Shown piece after piece: positions 16,850-24,970 of a DNA stretch of 64,000 nt. How positions within the stretch are numbered: position 1 is the stretch's first letter; every line of letters starts with the position of its first letter. The DNA lies in the NCBI RefSeq assembly GCF_001544975.2, contig NZ_FCOG02000009.1:1-64000 (forward strand), given 5' to 3'. Made by a program: the position numbers and the translations under genes. The stretch comes from Caballeronia arationis. Its GTDB lineage: Bacteria; Pseudomonadota; Gammaproteobacteria; Burkholderiales; Burkholderiaceae. The notes below the pieces were generated by a model. It had not been told where the DNA came from, did not search any database, and saw only the letters and a program-made list of their open reading frames with translations.

Positions 16850-17656
16850 ATGACGGTTCTACAGATGTTGAAACCGCACGCCGGCTTGCGCGTGCTCGTG
16901 ACGGGCGGCGCATCGGGCATCGGGCTCGTGATTGCGCGCGCGTTCGTCGATGCCGGCTCGCGCGTGCATGTCTGCGACGCGAGCCAGCAGGCCATCGACG
17001 CGCTGCTCGAAGCCGAAAGCCAGACCGAGTGCAATGCGATCACCGCGACGCTCGCGGACGTATCCGACAAGGATGCCGTCGAGCGCGTCTTCGCCGACGC
17101 CGATGCGCAACTCGGCGGCCTGGATGTGCTGATCAACAACGCGGGCATTGCGGGTCCGACAGGTGGCATCGACGAGATCGACGTGGGCGAGTGGGAACAG
17201 ACCATCGACGTCAATCTGAACGCGCAGTTCTATTTCGCGCGGCGTGCGGTGCCGCTCTTGCGCGGTGCGCGCGACGGCGGCGCGATCATCGCGCTCTCTT
17301 CCGTGGCGGGGCGTCTCGGCTACGCGTACCGCACGCCGTATTCCGCGACGAAGTGGGCAGTCGTCGGCCTCACCAAGAGCCTCGCGATCGAACTGGGACC
17401 GGCGGGCATCCGCGTGAACGCAATCCAGCCGGGCGTCGTGAAGGGTCCGCGCATCCAGCGCGTGATCGAGGCGCGCGCGAAGCAGCTCGGACTCTCCTAC
17501 GAAAACATGGAGAAGGAGTATCTCGCGAAGATTTCGCTGCGCCGGATGACGACGCCCGAGGAAGTCGCGGCCACCGCGCTCTTCCTGTGCTCGCCGGGCG
17601 GCAGCGGCATCTCGGGGCAGGCGATCTCGGTGTGCGGCAACGTCGAAGTGCTTTAA
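16850..17656 (+). CDS. Short-chain dehydrogenase/reductase in BKACE cluster
   Basis: NAD(P)-dependent SDR, 268 residues. Cofactor motif TGGASGIG is at about residues 18-25, NNAG follows, and the catalytic set is S-Y-K (SSVAG and YSATK). The C-terminal segment RRMTTPEEVAATALFLCSPG is classical. It lies between the GntR regulator and the BKACE gene with short spacings, so it likely oxidises a hydroxyl of a pathway intermediate to the ketone needed downstream. The substrate is unknown. Confidence 0.9.
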   Translation: MTVLQMLKPHAGLRVLVTGGASGIGLVIARAFVDAGSRVHVCDASQQAIDALLEAESQTECNAITATLADVSDKDAVERVFADADAQLGGLDVLINNAGIAGPTGGIDEIDVGEWEQTIDVNLNAQFYFARRAVPLLRGARDGGAIIALSSVAGRLGYAYRTPYSATKWAVVGLTKSLAIELGPAGIRVNAIQPGVVKGPRIQRVIEARAKQLGLSYENMEKEYLAKISLRRMTTPEEVAATALFLCSPGGSGISGQAISVCGNVEVL

Positions 17657-17686
17657 CGAATTCGAGTCTCCAGTCGAGAGGAATAC

Positions 17687-18619
17687 ATGGCAACGAAACG
17701 CAAGGTCATCATCACCTGCGCGCCCACGGGCGCGATTCACACGCCATCGATGTCGCCGTATCTGCCGGTGACGCCGCAGGAAATCGGCGATGCGGCACTG
17801 GCCGCCGCCAAGGCGGGCGCGGCCATCCTGCACCTGCATGCGCGCGATCCCGAGGACGGCCATCCGACGCAGGACCCCGCGGTGTTCCAGCAGTTCCTGC
17901 CGCGCATCAAGTCGGAAACCGACGCGGTCATCAACCTCACGAGCGGCGGCAGTCCGCACATGACGGTCGCCGAGCGTCTGAAGCCCGCGCATCACTTCAG
18001 GCCGGAAGTGGCGTCGCTCAACATGGGATCGATGAACTTCGGGCTTTATCCGATGCTCGATCGCTTCAAGGAACTGAAGTACGACTGGGAACGCAAGCAT
18101 CTGGAAAACAGCCGCGACCTGGTCTTCAAGAACACGTTCGCGGACATCGAATACATCCTCACGTCGTGCGGCGCGAACGGCACGCGCTTCGAGTACGAGT
18201 GTTACGACATTTCGCATCTCTACAACCTCGCGCATTTCGTCGATCGCGGGCTCGCGAAGCCGCCGTTCTTCGTGCAGAGCGTGTTCGGTCTGCTCGGCGG
18301 CATCGGCGCGCATCCGGAAGACCTCGCGCACATGAAGCGCACCGCCGACCGCCTCTTCGGCAAGGACTATGTGTGGTCGATCCTCGGCGCCGGACGCAAC
18401 CAGATTACGCTCGGGTCGATCGGTCTCGCGCAGGGTTCGAACGTGCGCGTCGGGCTTGAAGACTCGCTCTGGATCGAGCCGGGCAAGCTCGCGGAATCGA
18501 GCGCGGCGCAGGTCGTGAAGATCCGCCAGGTGATCGAAGGACTCTCGCTCGAGATCGCGACGCCTGCCGAAGCGCGCGAGATGCTCGGCCTGAAAGGCGC
18601 GAGCGAAACGAACTTCTGA
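17687..18619 (+). CDS. 3-keto-acid cleavage enzyme, BKACE/DUF849 family
   Basis: A 310-residue TIM-barrel Zn enzyme. Characterised members cleave a beta-keto acid with acetyl-CoA to give acetoacetate and an acyl-CoA (first described for 3-keto-5-aminohexanoate). Zn ligands are visible as H49 and H51 in ILHLHARDP and E258 in VGLEDSLW; NLTSGGSP and LNMGSMNFG are further family segments. The ATG follows GAGAGGAA. Its neighbours (SDR, hydrolase, sugar importer, 3-hydroxy-acid dehydrogenase, lactonase) point to a carbohydrate-derived 3-keto acid as substrate, not an amino acid; this is inference. The particular specificity cannot be read. Confidence 0.9.
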   Translation: MATKRKVIITCAPTGAIHTPSMSPYLPVTPQEIGDAALAAAKAGAAILHLHARDPEDGHPTQDPAVFQQFLPRIKSETDAVINLTSGGSPHMTVAERLKPAHHFRPEVASLNMGSMNFGLYPMLDRFKELKYDWERKHLENSRDLVFKNTFADIEYILTSCGANGTRFEYECYDISHLYNLAHFVDRGLAKPPFFVQSVFGLLGGIGAHPEDLAHMKRTADRLFGKDYVWSILGAGRNQITLGSIGLAQGSNVRVGLEDSLWIEPGKLAESSAAQVVKIRQVIEGLSLEIATPAEAREMLGLKGASETNF

Positions 18620-18632
18620 ACCGGAGGCCGTC

Positions 18633-19403
18633 TTGAACAAGCTGAAGGTTGTCGCGATGCCGACGGGCTGGCTCACCGTCGACCGCTCGTCGCAAGTTTA
18701 TGGCCGCTACTTCGGCCAGCAGATGAAGGTGCCGGTCTGGTCGACGGCGATCGTGGGCGCGCAGAAAAAGATAGTCGTCGATACGGGCATTCACGATCCG
18801 GCGTGGGTGTCGAGCTTCGTGTGTCCGTGCGAGCAGGCGCCCGAGGAGAAGCTCGAACGCGCGCTGAAGGAATACGTGGGCTGGAGCGCGGACGAGGTCG
18901 ATATCGTCATCAACACGCATCTGCATTACGACCACTCGGGCGGCAACACGCTCTTTCGCAACGCGCGCTTCGTGATACAGGCTGCCGAGTGGGAGTACGC
19001 GGGCCGTCCGCTGCCGACGCAAGCCACCTACTACCAGGAGTTCCTGATCGGCCGCGAACCGCTCGCGTACTTCCGCTGGCAGTTCGTGAACGGCGTCGCG
19101 GACATCGTGCCGGGCGTGCGCGTCGTGCCGACGCCGGGCCACACGCCGGGCCATCAGTCCGTCGCAGTCGATACGGACGATGGCGTCGTGATGATCGCCG
19201 GTGATTGCGCGAATTGCATGGAGAACATCGTCGATCTCGTGCCGGTGGGGATCGTCCACGAGACGTTCGCCGAACTGGCATCGCTCAGGCGCATCCGGCA
19301 GATCGCCGATTTCGTGATTCCCGGACACGACCCGAATGTCGTGCCCGGATCGTCGGGCATCGAACTGCCCGCAAGCGCACGTCTGCAACACATCGAAAGC
19401 TAG
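18633..19403 (+). CDS. Metallo-beta-lactamase-fold hydrolase, AHL-lactonase-like
   Basis: A 256-residue MBL-fold hydrolase of the N-acyl-homoserine-lactonase (AiiA/AttM) type. The dinuclear zinc motif HxHxDH is at 96-101 (NTHLHYDHSGG), with a later His in PTPGHTPGHQS, an Asp in IAGDCANC and a His in VIPGHDP. The start is a TTG 14 bases after the BKACE stop, behind GGAGG. In this sugar-acid setting it more likely opens a lactone or cleaves an ester of the pathway than quenches quorum signals, but quenching remains possible. Confidence 0.85.
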   Translation: MNKLKVVAMPTGWLTVDRSSQVYGRYFGQQMKVPVWSTAIVGAQKKIVVDTGIHDPAWVSSFVCPCEQAPEEKLERALKEYVGWSADEVDIVINTHLHYDHSGGNTLFRNARFVIQAAEWEYAGRPLPTQATYYQEFLIGREPLAYFRWQFVNGVADIVPGVRVVPTPGHTPGHQSVAVDTDDGVVMIAGDCANCMENIVDLVPVGIVHETFAELASLRRIRQIADFVIPGHDPNVVPGSSGIELPASARLQHIES

Positions 19404-19433
19404 AACACAAACATACGTTGGATGGAGGAAGAC

Positions 19434-20561
19434 ATGAAAGCACTGACGCATACGATTCGTCATGCGGGCCGGCTCGCGCTCGGCGCTGCGTTTCTGGGAG
19501 CGATCGCTTTATCCGGGCCGGCAGCGGCCGCGGACAAGTACAAGATTTTCCTTTCGATGAGCTATGTCGGCAACGACTGGCAGACCGAAGCCGCGAACAT
19601 GGTCAAGGCGATGGCCGGGACGCCCGCGTTGAAGGACAAGGTCGATCTCGAAGTGCAGGTCGCGGGCACCGACGCGCAGAAGCAGATCCAGCAGATCAAC
19701 TCGATGGTGCAGGCGGGCGCGAAGGCCATCGTCATCTATCCGATCTCACCGACCGCGCTCAATCGCGCGATCAAGAATGCGTGCTCGAAGGGCGTCGTGG
19801 TGGCCGCGTATGACGGCGAAGTCACCGAACCGTGCGCGCATAACGTGACCATCGACCAGCATCAGGCAGGAACGGTGACGGCGGAATGGCTTGCAAAGAC
19901 CATCAACGGCAAGGGCAACATCGTGATGATCAACGGCGTGCCGGGAACCTCGGTGGACCGCGCGCGCACGGAGGCCGCGAAGGCCGTGTTCGCGAAGTAT
20001 CCGGGCATCAAGATCGTCGCGGAAGGAACCGGCATGTGGAGTCAGGCGACGGCGAAGACCGAGCTGTCGAAGATTCTCGCGACGAACAGCTGGGACAAGA
20101 TCGACGGCCTGTGGATGCAGGTCGGCTGCTTCACGGCGGCGTCGATGCAGCTCGAAGCAGGCATCGCCGACGACAAGATCAAGCCGTGCGCGGGCGAATC
20201 GTCGAACGGGCATCGAGTGCAGATGCTGCCGCCGGGCACGGTGAAGGGCGAAGGCGCGTATCGCTCGATCGGCTACCGCTCGATCTCGTACGGCGCGCCG
20301 CCGTACTCGGGCGCGATGGCGCTCAAGATGGCCGTGCAGAAGCTCGACGGCAAGGACTTTCCGCAGCGCGTGACGCTCAAGCTGCCGCTCGTCGAGACGC
20401 CGCAGTCGAAGCTTTGCAAGACCGGTTCGATCGATGAACTCAAGGCGGGCTGCACCGCGTTCATGCCGGACAAGGTGCCCCCGGGCTGGTTCGCGGACAT
20501 CTACTCAGACGATACGCGAGAGGTCGGCTTCAACGCGGCGCTGACGGGCAAGCAGGACTGA
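19434..20561 (+). CDS. Sugar ABC transporter periplasmic binding protein
   Basis: A 375-residue type-I periplasmic binding protein (ribose/xylose group) with a signal peptide of about 33 residues ending in GPAAA-ADKYK. Family segments include QVAGTDAQKQIQQINSMVQA, AIVIYPISPTALN and MINGVPGTSVDRARTEAAK. The start is placed at ATG 19434 behind GGAGGA; an ATG at 19422 would overlap the ribosome site. It is longer than RbsB (about 296), with an extended Cys-containing C-terminal region (KLCKTGSIDELKAGC). It delivers the cluster's substrate to the fused permease. Confidence 0.9.
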   Translation: MKALTHTIRHAGRLALGAAFLGAIALSGPAAAADKYKIFLSMSYVGNDWQTEAANMVKAMAGTPALKDKVDLEVQVAGTDAQKQIQQINSMVQAGAKAIVIYPISPTALNRAIKNACSKGVVVAAYDGEVTEPCAHNVTIDQHQAGTVTAEWLAKTINGKGNIVMINGVPGTSVDRARTEAAKAVFAKYPGIKIVAEGTGMWSQATAKTELSKILATNSWDKIDGLWMQVGCFTAASMQLEAGIADDKIKPCAGESSNGHRVQMLPPGTVKGEGAYRSIGYRSISYGAPPYSGAMALKMAVQKLDGKDFPQRVTLKLPLVETPQSKLCKTGSIDELKAGCTAFMPDKVPPGWFADIYSDDTREVGFNAALTGKQD

Positions 20562-20578
20562 TTCCGACAGCGACCATT

Positions 20579-20624
20579 TTGCATGGGACCGGAGTAAGCG
20601 CCAAAACGCTGGCTCTGGTCGACA
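20579..20624 (+). repeat. Hairpin repeat copy 3 (GACCGGAG/CTCTGGTC)
   Basis: This is the same unit as at 9114 and 9168: TTGCATGGGACCGGAGTAAG, then CTCTGGTCGACA. Arms 20587-20594 and 20613-20620 pair over 8 positions. The one base that differs from the other copies (A to G) still pairs as G-U in RNA, which suggests selection on an RNA stem. It lies between the binding-protein and ATPase genes. Confidence 0.8.
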
Positions 20625-20640
20625 CAAAGGGAGACACGCG

Positions 20641-22149
20641 ATGACGTCCGAGCTGGCCATCGATCTGTCCAAAGTCACGAAGCGCTTCGGTGCGACCGTT
20701 GCGCTCGACGGCGCGTCGTTTAGCGTGAAGCGCGGCGCCGTTCACGCGCTGCTCGGCGAGAACGGCGCGGGCAAGTCCACCACAGTCAAGCTGCTCTCGG
20801 GACTCATGCAGCCCGACGCGGGCAGCATCGCCGTGATGGGGCGCGACGTGACGATGAAGAATCCGATGGACGCGCATCGTGCCGGCGTGCAGACCGCGTT
20901 CCAGGAGATGACGCTCGTGCGCGACCTGACCGTCGCGCAAAACCTGATGATGTCGTATGAGCCGACCGGCTGGTTCGGCCGCATCAAGCGGCGCGAGTCG
21001 CAGCGCATGGCGGCCGAATGGCTCGAACGCCTGGAACTAACCGACGTGCGACCCGGCGCCTACATCCGCGATCTCGCGCTTCCTGTGCGGCAGAAGATCG
21101 AGATCGCGAAGGCCATCGTGCGCGGGCCGCAGGTGCTGCTGCTAGACGAGCCTACTTCTGCGCTCTCGGGACGCGACGTCGCGTGGCTCGCACGGCGCAT
21201 CGAAGAGATGAAGTCGCGCGGCGTCACGTTCGTCTTCATCTCGCATCGCATGCAGGAAGTGCGCGAGTTCTGCGACAGCCTCACGGTGTATCGCAACGGA
21301 AAGGACGTCGGTGCGTTCGATACCGCCGCCATCTCCGACGATGAAGTGATCCGCCTCGTCATTGGCCGCTCGATGGAGGCGAAGTATCCGCCGAAGGTGC
21401 CCGCCAACATCAGGAGCGACGTGCCCGCGATGGAAGCGCGTGGCATCAAGGTCGATGGCGTCGTGAGCGACTTCAACCTGACGCTCAAGGCGGGCGAAGT
21501 GCACGGCATCGCGGCGTTGCAGGGCATGGGTCAGCGTGAACTCTTCGAGGCGCTCTTCGGCGCCGAGTTCATCGACGACGGCGAGATCCTGATCGACGGC
21601 AAGCCGGTCACGCTCACGTCCACCGCCGATTCGTTGAAGGCCGGCGTATCGACGAGCTTCCTTCCCGAGGATCGCAAGACCGAAGGGCTGTTCCTGCGTC
21701 TGCCGGGCGGTGCGAACGTGTCGTTGCCGGTCATCAAGCGCTTCTCGCGCTTCGGTCTCATCGACCGCAAGCGGGAGCAGGCCGCGATCAAGCGGGCGCT
21801 GGCGCAGATGGAAGTCAATCCGCGCGCGGTCTACAAGCCGTGCCTGTCGTTCTCGGGCGGCAACCAGCAGAAGATCGCGATGGCGAAGTGGCTGCTTACG
21901 CAAAGCCGCGTGTGGCTGATGTTCGATCCGACACGCGGTATCGATGTCGGCACGAAGCACCAGATTTTCGTGCTGATGCGCGCTTTCGCAGCAGCAGGCG
22001 GCTCGGTGCTGTTCTATTCGACCGACGTGCCCGAGCTCGTCAACGTCTGCGACCGTGTGTCGGTCGTGTATCGCGGCCGCAATGTCGCCGAACTCGAGGG
22101 CGATGCGCTTAGCGAAGAAAACGTGATGCGCAAGATGCTTGCGAGCTAA
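20641..22149 (+). CDS. Sugar ABC transporter ATP-binding protein
   Basis: Tandem-domain sugar ABC ATPase, 502 residues. Domain 1 has Walker A GENGAGKST, Q-loop AFQEMT, a degenerate signature (LALPVRQKIEIAKA) and an intact Walker B (LLLDEPTSAL). Domain 2 has a changed Walker A (ALQGMGQRE), an intact FSGGNQQK signature, and FDPTRGID where DEPTRGID is usual, so the catalytic Glu is Asp and the Walker-B Asp is Phe. Only site 1 is expected to hydrolyse ATP well, as in related importers. It has an ATG start behind AAAGGGAGA, and 28 bases separate it from the permease start. Confidence 0.92.
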   Translation: MTSELAIDLSKVTKRFGATVALDGASFSVKRGAVHALLGENGAGKSTTVKLLSGLMQPDAGSIAVMGRDVTMKNPMDAHRAGVQTAFQEMTLVRDLTVAQNLMMSYEPTGWFGRIKRRESQRMAAEWLERLELTDVRPGAYIRDLALPVRQKIEIAKAIVRGPQVLLLDEPTSALSGRDVAWLARRIEEMKSRGVTFVFISHRMQEVREFCDSLTVYRNGKDVGAFDTAAISDDEVIRLVIGRSMEAKYPPKVPANIRSDVPAMEARGIKVDGVVSDFNLTLKAGEVHGIAALQGMGQRELFEALFGAEFIDDGEILIDGKPVTLTSTADSLKAGVSTSFLPEDRKTEGLFLRLPGGANVSLPVIKRFSRFGLIDRKREQAAIKRALAQMEVNPRAVYKPCLSFSGGNQQKIAMAKWLLTQSRVWLMFDPTRGIDVGTKHQIFVLMRAFAAAGGSVLFYSTDVPELVNVCDRVSVVYRGRNVAELEGDALSEENVMRKMLAS

Positions 22150-22177
22150 GACCGATTCAAGCAAACAGAGGTGCTTC

Positions 22178-24277
22178 ATGAACAACGCCATTGCGTCTCC
22201 CGATAGCGAGATCGTGCGACCCGGCGCGCGTGTCGGGCTCGGCGCGCGCATCGACCATTACCGCGGCCTGATCATCGCCATTGGTGCATTGCTCGCGATG
22301 CTGGTCGCGTGGGTGTCGCTTTCCGCGACGCCCGTCGGCCTGTACGACATCGGTTCGGTCATATCGAGCAGCACGACGCTCGCGCTCGCGGCGATCGGAC
22401 AGACCATCGTCGTGCTCTCGGGCGGCTTCGACCTGTCGGCGTCGGCGGTCGTGTCGCTTTCGAACGTGCTCGCGGTGCGCTTCGTGCAGGGCACGCCGCT
22501 CGAACAGTGGGGCGGCGTCGCGCTCATTCTCGCAATCGGCGGCGGCATCGGGCTCGTGAACGGCGCGGTGATCGCGTGGTTTCGCTTGCAGTCCATCGTC
22601 GTCACGCTCGCGACGATGTTCATGGTGCAAGGGCTCACTCTCCTCATCCAGAACAAGCCGGGCGGGAGCATCGGCGAACAGTTCGGCGCGTTCGTCACAT
22701 CGGACCTGATTCCCGACAAGGTGCCGATGTCGGCCGCAGTGCTCGTGCTCGCGCTCATCGTCTGGTCGTTCGTGAAGCGCACGCGCTTCGGCGTGGGCCT
22801 CTATGCGCTCGGCAGCGATCCGGACGGCGCGTACGCGAACGGCATGCCGGTGACGCGCTACCGCATCGCGACTTACGCGCTCGCCGGCATGTTCTACGCG
22901 GCGGCGGGTCTTTACGTGTCGGCGCAGACGGGGTCCGCAGACCCGCTCGTCGGCCGGCCGCTCCTGCTTTCGATGTTCACGACGGTCGTGCTCGGCGGGA
23001 CGTGGCTCGGCGGTGGACGCGGCGGATGCGTCGGCACCGTGTTCGCCGCGATGACGCTGATGATCACGGTGAACATCCTGCTCGTGCTGAACGTGTCGGC
23101 GTTCTTCACGACGATCGCCGAAGCGGTGATCCTGATTCTCGCGGTGCTCGGCTCGTCCATCGGCAAGCAGTCCGCTGCGCATCACTGTGCGCGCTATGCG
23201 TCGCAATGGATCAAGGCGCTGCGAACCGGGACGCGCGCGCAGGATAGCGGCGATGCGCGCCGCGTCAGTTTCGAAGTAGAGAACTTTCGTCCGATCGACA
23301 ACACGGAACTGAAGGGCCGTGCGATCGGAGACTGGATCGAGCGCAATCGCGAATGGGTCAAGTATGTGATGCCCGCGTATCTGCTGTTCATCGCGGTAGT
23401 CGTGATCACCGGGTTCGTCTACGGTCCCGGCGTGCTCGCGAGCGCGAACTTCTACAGCAGCCTGCTCACGCTCACGTTGTTTCTCGCGATCCTTGGCCTC
23501 GGCCAGGGCGCCGTGATCCTCACGGGCGGCCTCGACTTGTCGATGCCGTGGCTCATCACGCTGTCGGGCGTGCTGCTTACTGGCCTCACGCATGGCCTGA
23601 ACGGCGCGGCGGTGTGGGCGGTGCCGCTCGTGCTGGGCGTCGGGCTGCTCGTCGGCGTGTTCAATGGCGTCGGGGTCGTGGTGCTGGGGCTGCCGCCCAT
23701 CGTCGTCACGCTTGCCGCAAACGGTTTGCTGCAAGGCCTCACGCTGATCTATTGCAACGGCTCGCCGCAAGGCTGGGCACCGTCTTCGATCAGCGAGTTC
23801 ACGAACGGCCGCTTCGGTCCGCTCTCGCTCGCGGCGTGGAGCGTGCCGCTCTTTCTTGCGGTCGCGTTGTTGCTGCTGCATCGCACTGCGTTCGGGCGCC
23901 GCGTCTATGCGGTTGGCAATTCGCAGGTCGCAGCGAAGCTTTCTGGCGTGCGCGTAGGCGCGACGCTTATCGCCGTGTACTGTCTTTCGGGGCTTTGCTC
24001 CGCGATCGTCGGGTTGCTGCTTGCGGGCTTCAGCAGCCAGGCGTTCCTCGGCATGGGCGATCCGTATCTGCTGCCGTCGATTGCGGTCGTCGTCGTGGGC
24101 GGCGCGCTGATTACCGGCGGGCGCGGACACTATCTCGGCGTGTTCGGCGGCGCGCTGCTGCTCACCGCGCTCGGTACGCTGCTCGCGGGGACGACGGTGC
24201 CGCCGGCCGTGCGCGACATCATCAATGGACTCGTCGTGTTGGCAGCGGTGATTACGCTGCGGGACAAGAAGGCTTGA
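22178..24277 (+). CDS. Fused two-domain sugar ABC transporter permease
   Basis: A 699-residue inner-membrane protein made of two BPD_transp_2 permeases in one chain. The first half (about residues 25-335) carries VVLSGGFDLSASAVVSLSNV and VVLGGTWLGGG. A hydrophilic linker of about 60 residues (ARYASQWIKALRTGTRAQDS and following) leads to the second half (about 400-690) with VILTGGLDLSMPWLITLSG and VVVGGALITGGRGHYLGVF. Normally two copies of a roughly 320-residue protein form the pore, so this gene encodes a complete heterodimeric channel. The start at 22178 follows AGAGGTG; an ATG at 22139 would overlap the ATPase gene. No frame break is visible at the join. Confidence 0.92.
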   Translation: MNNAIASPDSEIVRPGARVGLGARIDHYRGLIIAIGALLAMLVAWVSLSATPVGLYDIGSVISSSTTLALAAIGQTIVVLSGGFDLSASAVVSLSNVLAVRFVQGTPLEQWGGVALILAIGGGIGLVNGAVIAWFRLQSIVVTLATMFMVQGLTLLIQNKPGGSIGEQFGAFVTSDLIPDKVPMSAAVLVLALIVWSFVKRTRFGVGLYALGSDPDGAYANGMPVTRYRIATYALAGMFYAAAGLYVSAQTGSADPLVGRPLLLSMFTTVVLGGTWLGGGRGGCVGTVFAAMTLMITVNILLVLNVSAFFTTIAEAVILILAVLGSSIGKQSAAHHCARYASQWIKALRTGTRAQDSGDARRVSFEVENFRPIDNTELKGRAIGDWIERNREWVKYVMPAYLLFIAVVVITGFVYGPGVLASANFYSSLLTLTLFLAILGLGQGAVILTGGLDLSMPWLITLSGVLLTGLTHGLNGAAVWAVPLVLGVGLLVGVFNGVGVVVLGLPPIVVTLAANGLLQGLTLIYCNGSPQGWAPSSISEFTNGRFGPLSLAAWSVPLFLAVALLLLHRTAFGRRVYAVGNSQVAAKLSGVRVGATLIAVYCLSGLCSAIVGLLLAGFSSQAFLGMGDPYLLPSIAVVVVGGALITGGRGHYLGVFGGALLLTALGTLLAGTTVPPAVRDIINGLVVLAAVITLRDKKA

Positions 24278-24303
24278 GTTTTTTGAGCGGGTTCATGCGC
24301 CTC

Positions 24304-24928
24304 GCGCTTCCTTCAATGGAACTTGTATTGGTATTGGTCTATTAGCTCTGCCCCTGTGCGGGGCGGCAGTTACTTTCTTTGCTGCTGCAAAGAAAGTAAC
24401 CAAAGAAAGCAGCTTTTTCAGGCAGCAGTCTTAGGACGGCAACGCACTGGCAATACCGATTGGCCCAGCGCCTAAGTGTCGCCCTCAAAGGACTTCAGGG
24501 CTTGGCGCGCGGCACGCACTGTGAAATCGCACAGTGAACGAGTTGGCACAGCAGTCATTCATCCGTTTTCGCTTCGCTGGACGAGAGGTACATCAGTCGT
24601 GCGGTTTGGCTTCGCGGTCGTTGCAATCCGCTGGTTTTCGGACGCCCGTCGTCCGAGCGAAGCGCGGACGGACCGGAACGCAGTGCATACCACTCTGTTG
24701 GAGTGCGAGGGGTGTCAGTGCGTGCGCGTGCCAAGCCGGGAGGGTCCTTTGAGGGCGACACTTAGGCGCTGGGCCACTCGGTAGTGCAAGTGTGGTCACG
24801 TCCTAATATCGCTGACCCCCTAGCTGCTTTCTTTGCTTACGTTCTTTGCAGCAGCAAAGAAAGTAAGTCCCGCCCCGGACAGGGGCAGAGCAAATAGACC
24901 ACAAAGAAAGCAAGTTCCATAGAAGCGC
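24304..24928. repeat. ~625-bp imperfect palindrome with ~215-bp inverted arms
   Basis: The left arm (about 24304-24521) and right arm (about 24715-24928) are inverted copies: GCGCTTC...ATGGAACTTG, GGTCTATTAGCTCTGCCCCT, TACTTTCTTTGCTGCTGCAA, GGCCCAGCGCCTAAGTGTCG and GGCTTGGC...CACGCACTG all recur reversed on the right with few changes. The central ~195 bases are unpaired. It has no convincing gene: Arg/Ser-rich ORFs inside occur on both strands as mirror products. It resembles a MITE-like or recombination-derived element sitting between the permease and dehydrogenase genes, and fills the intergenic gap 24278-24970. Confidence 0.75.
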
Positions 24929-24970
24929 AGAACCATCAAACGGTGCAAAACACGATCCAGGAGACATTCG

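Noticed and set aside
18633..19403. Dedicated quorum-quenching lactonase
   Set aside because: The fold matches AHL lactonases, but the operon is wholly carbohydrate-catabolic, so a signal-degrading role was not asserted.
22157..24130. Minus-strand frame of 657 codons opposite the fused permease
   Set aside because: Antisense shadow of a hydrophobic gene, giving an extremely Arg/His/Glu-rich product with no recognisable structure.
24476..24799. Short frames inside the palindromic element on both strands
   Set aside because: They are mirror products of inverted repeats (both begin MSPSKD-like) and lack ribosome sites; spurious genes of repeats.
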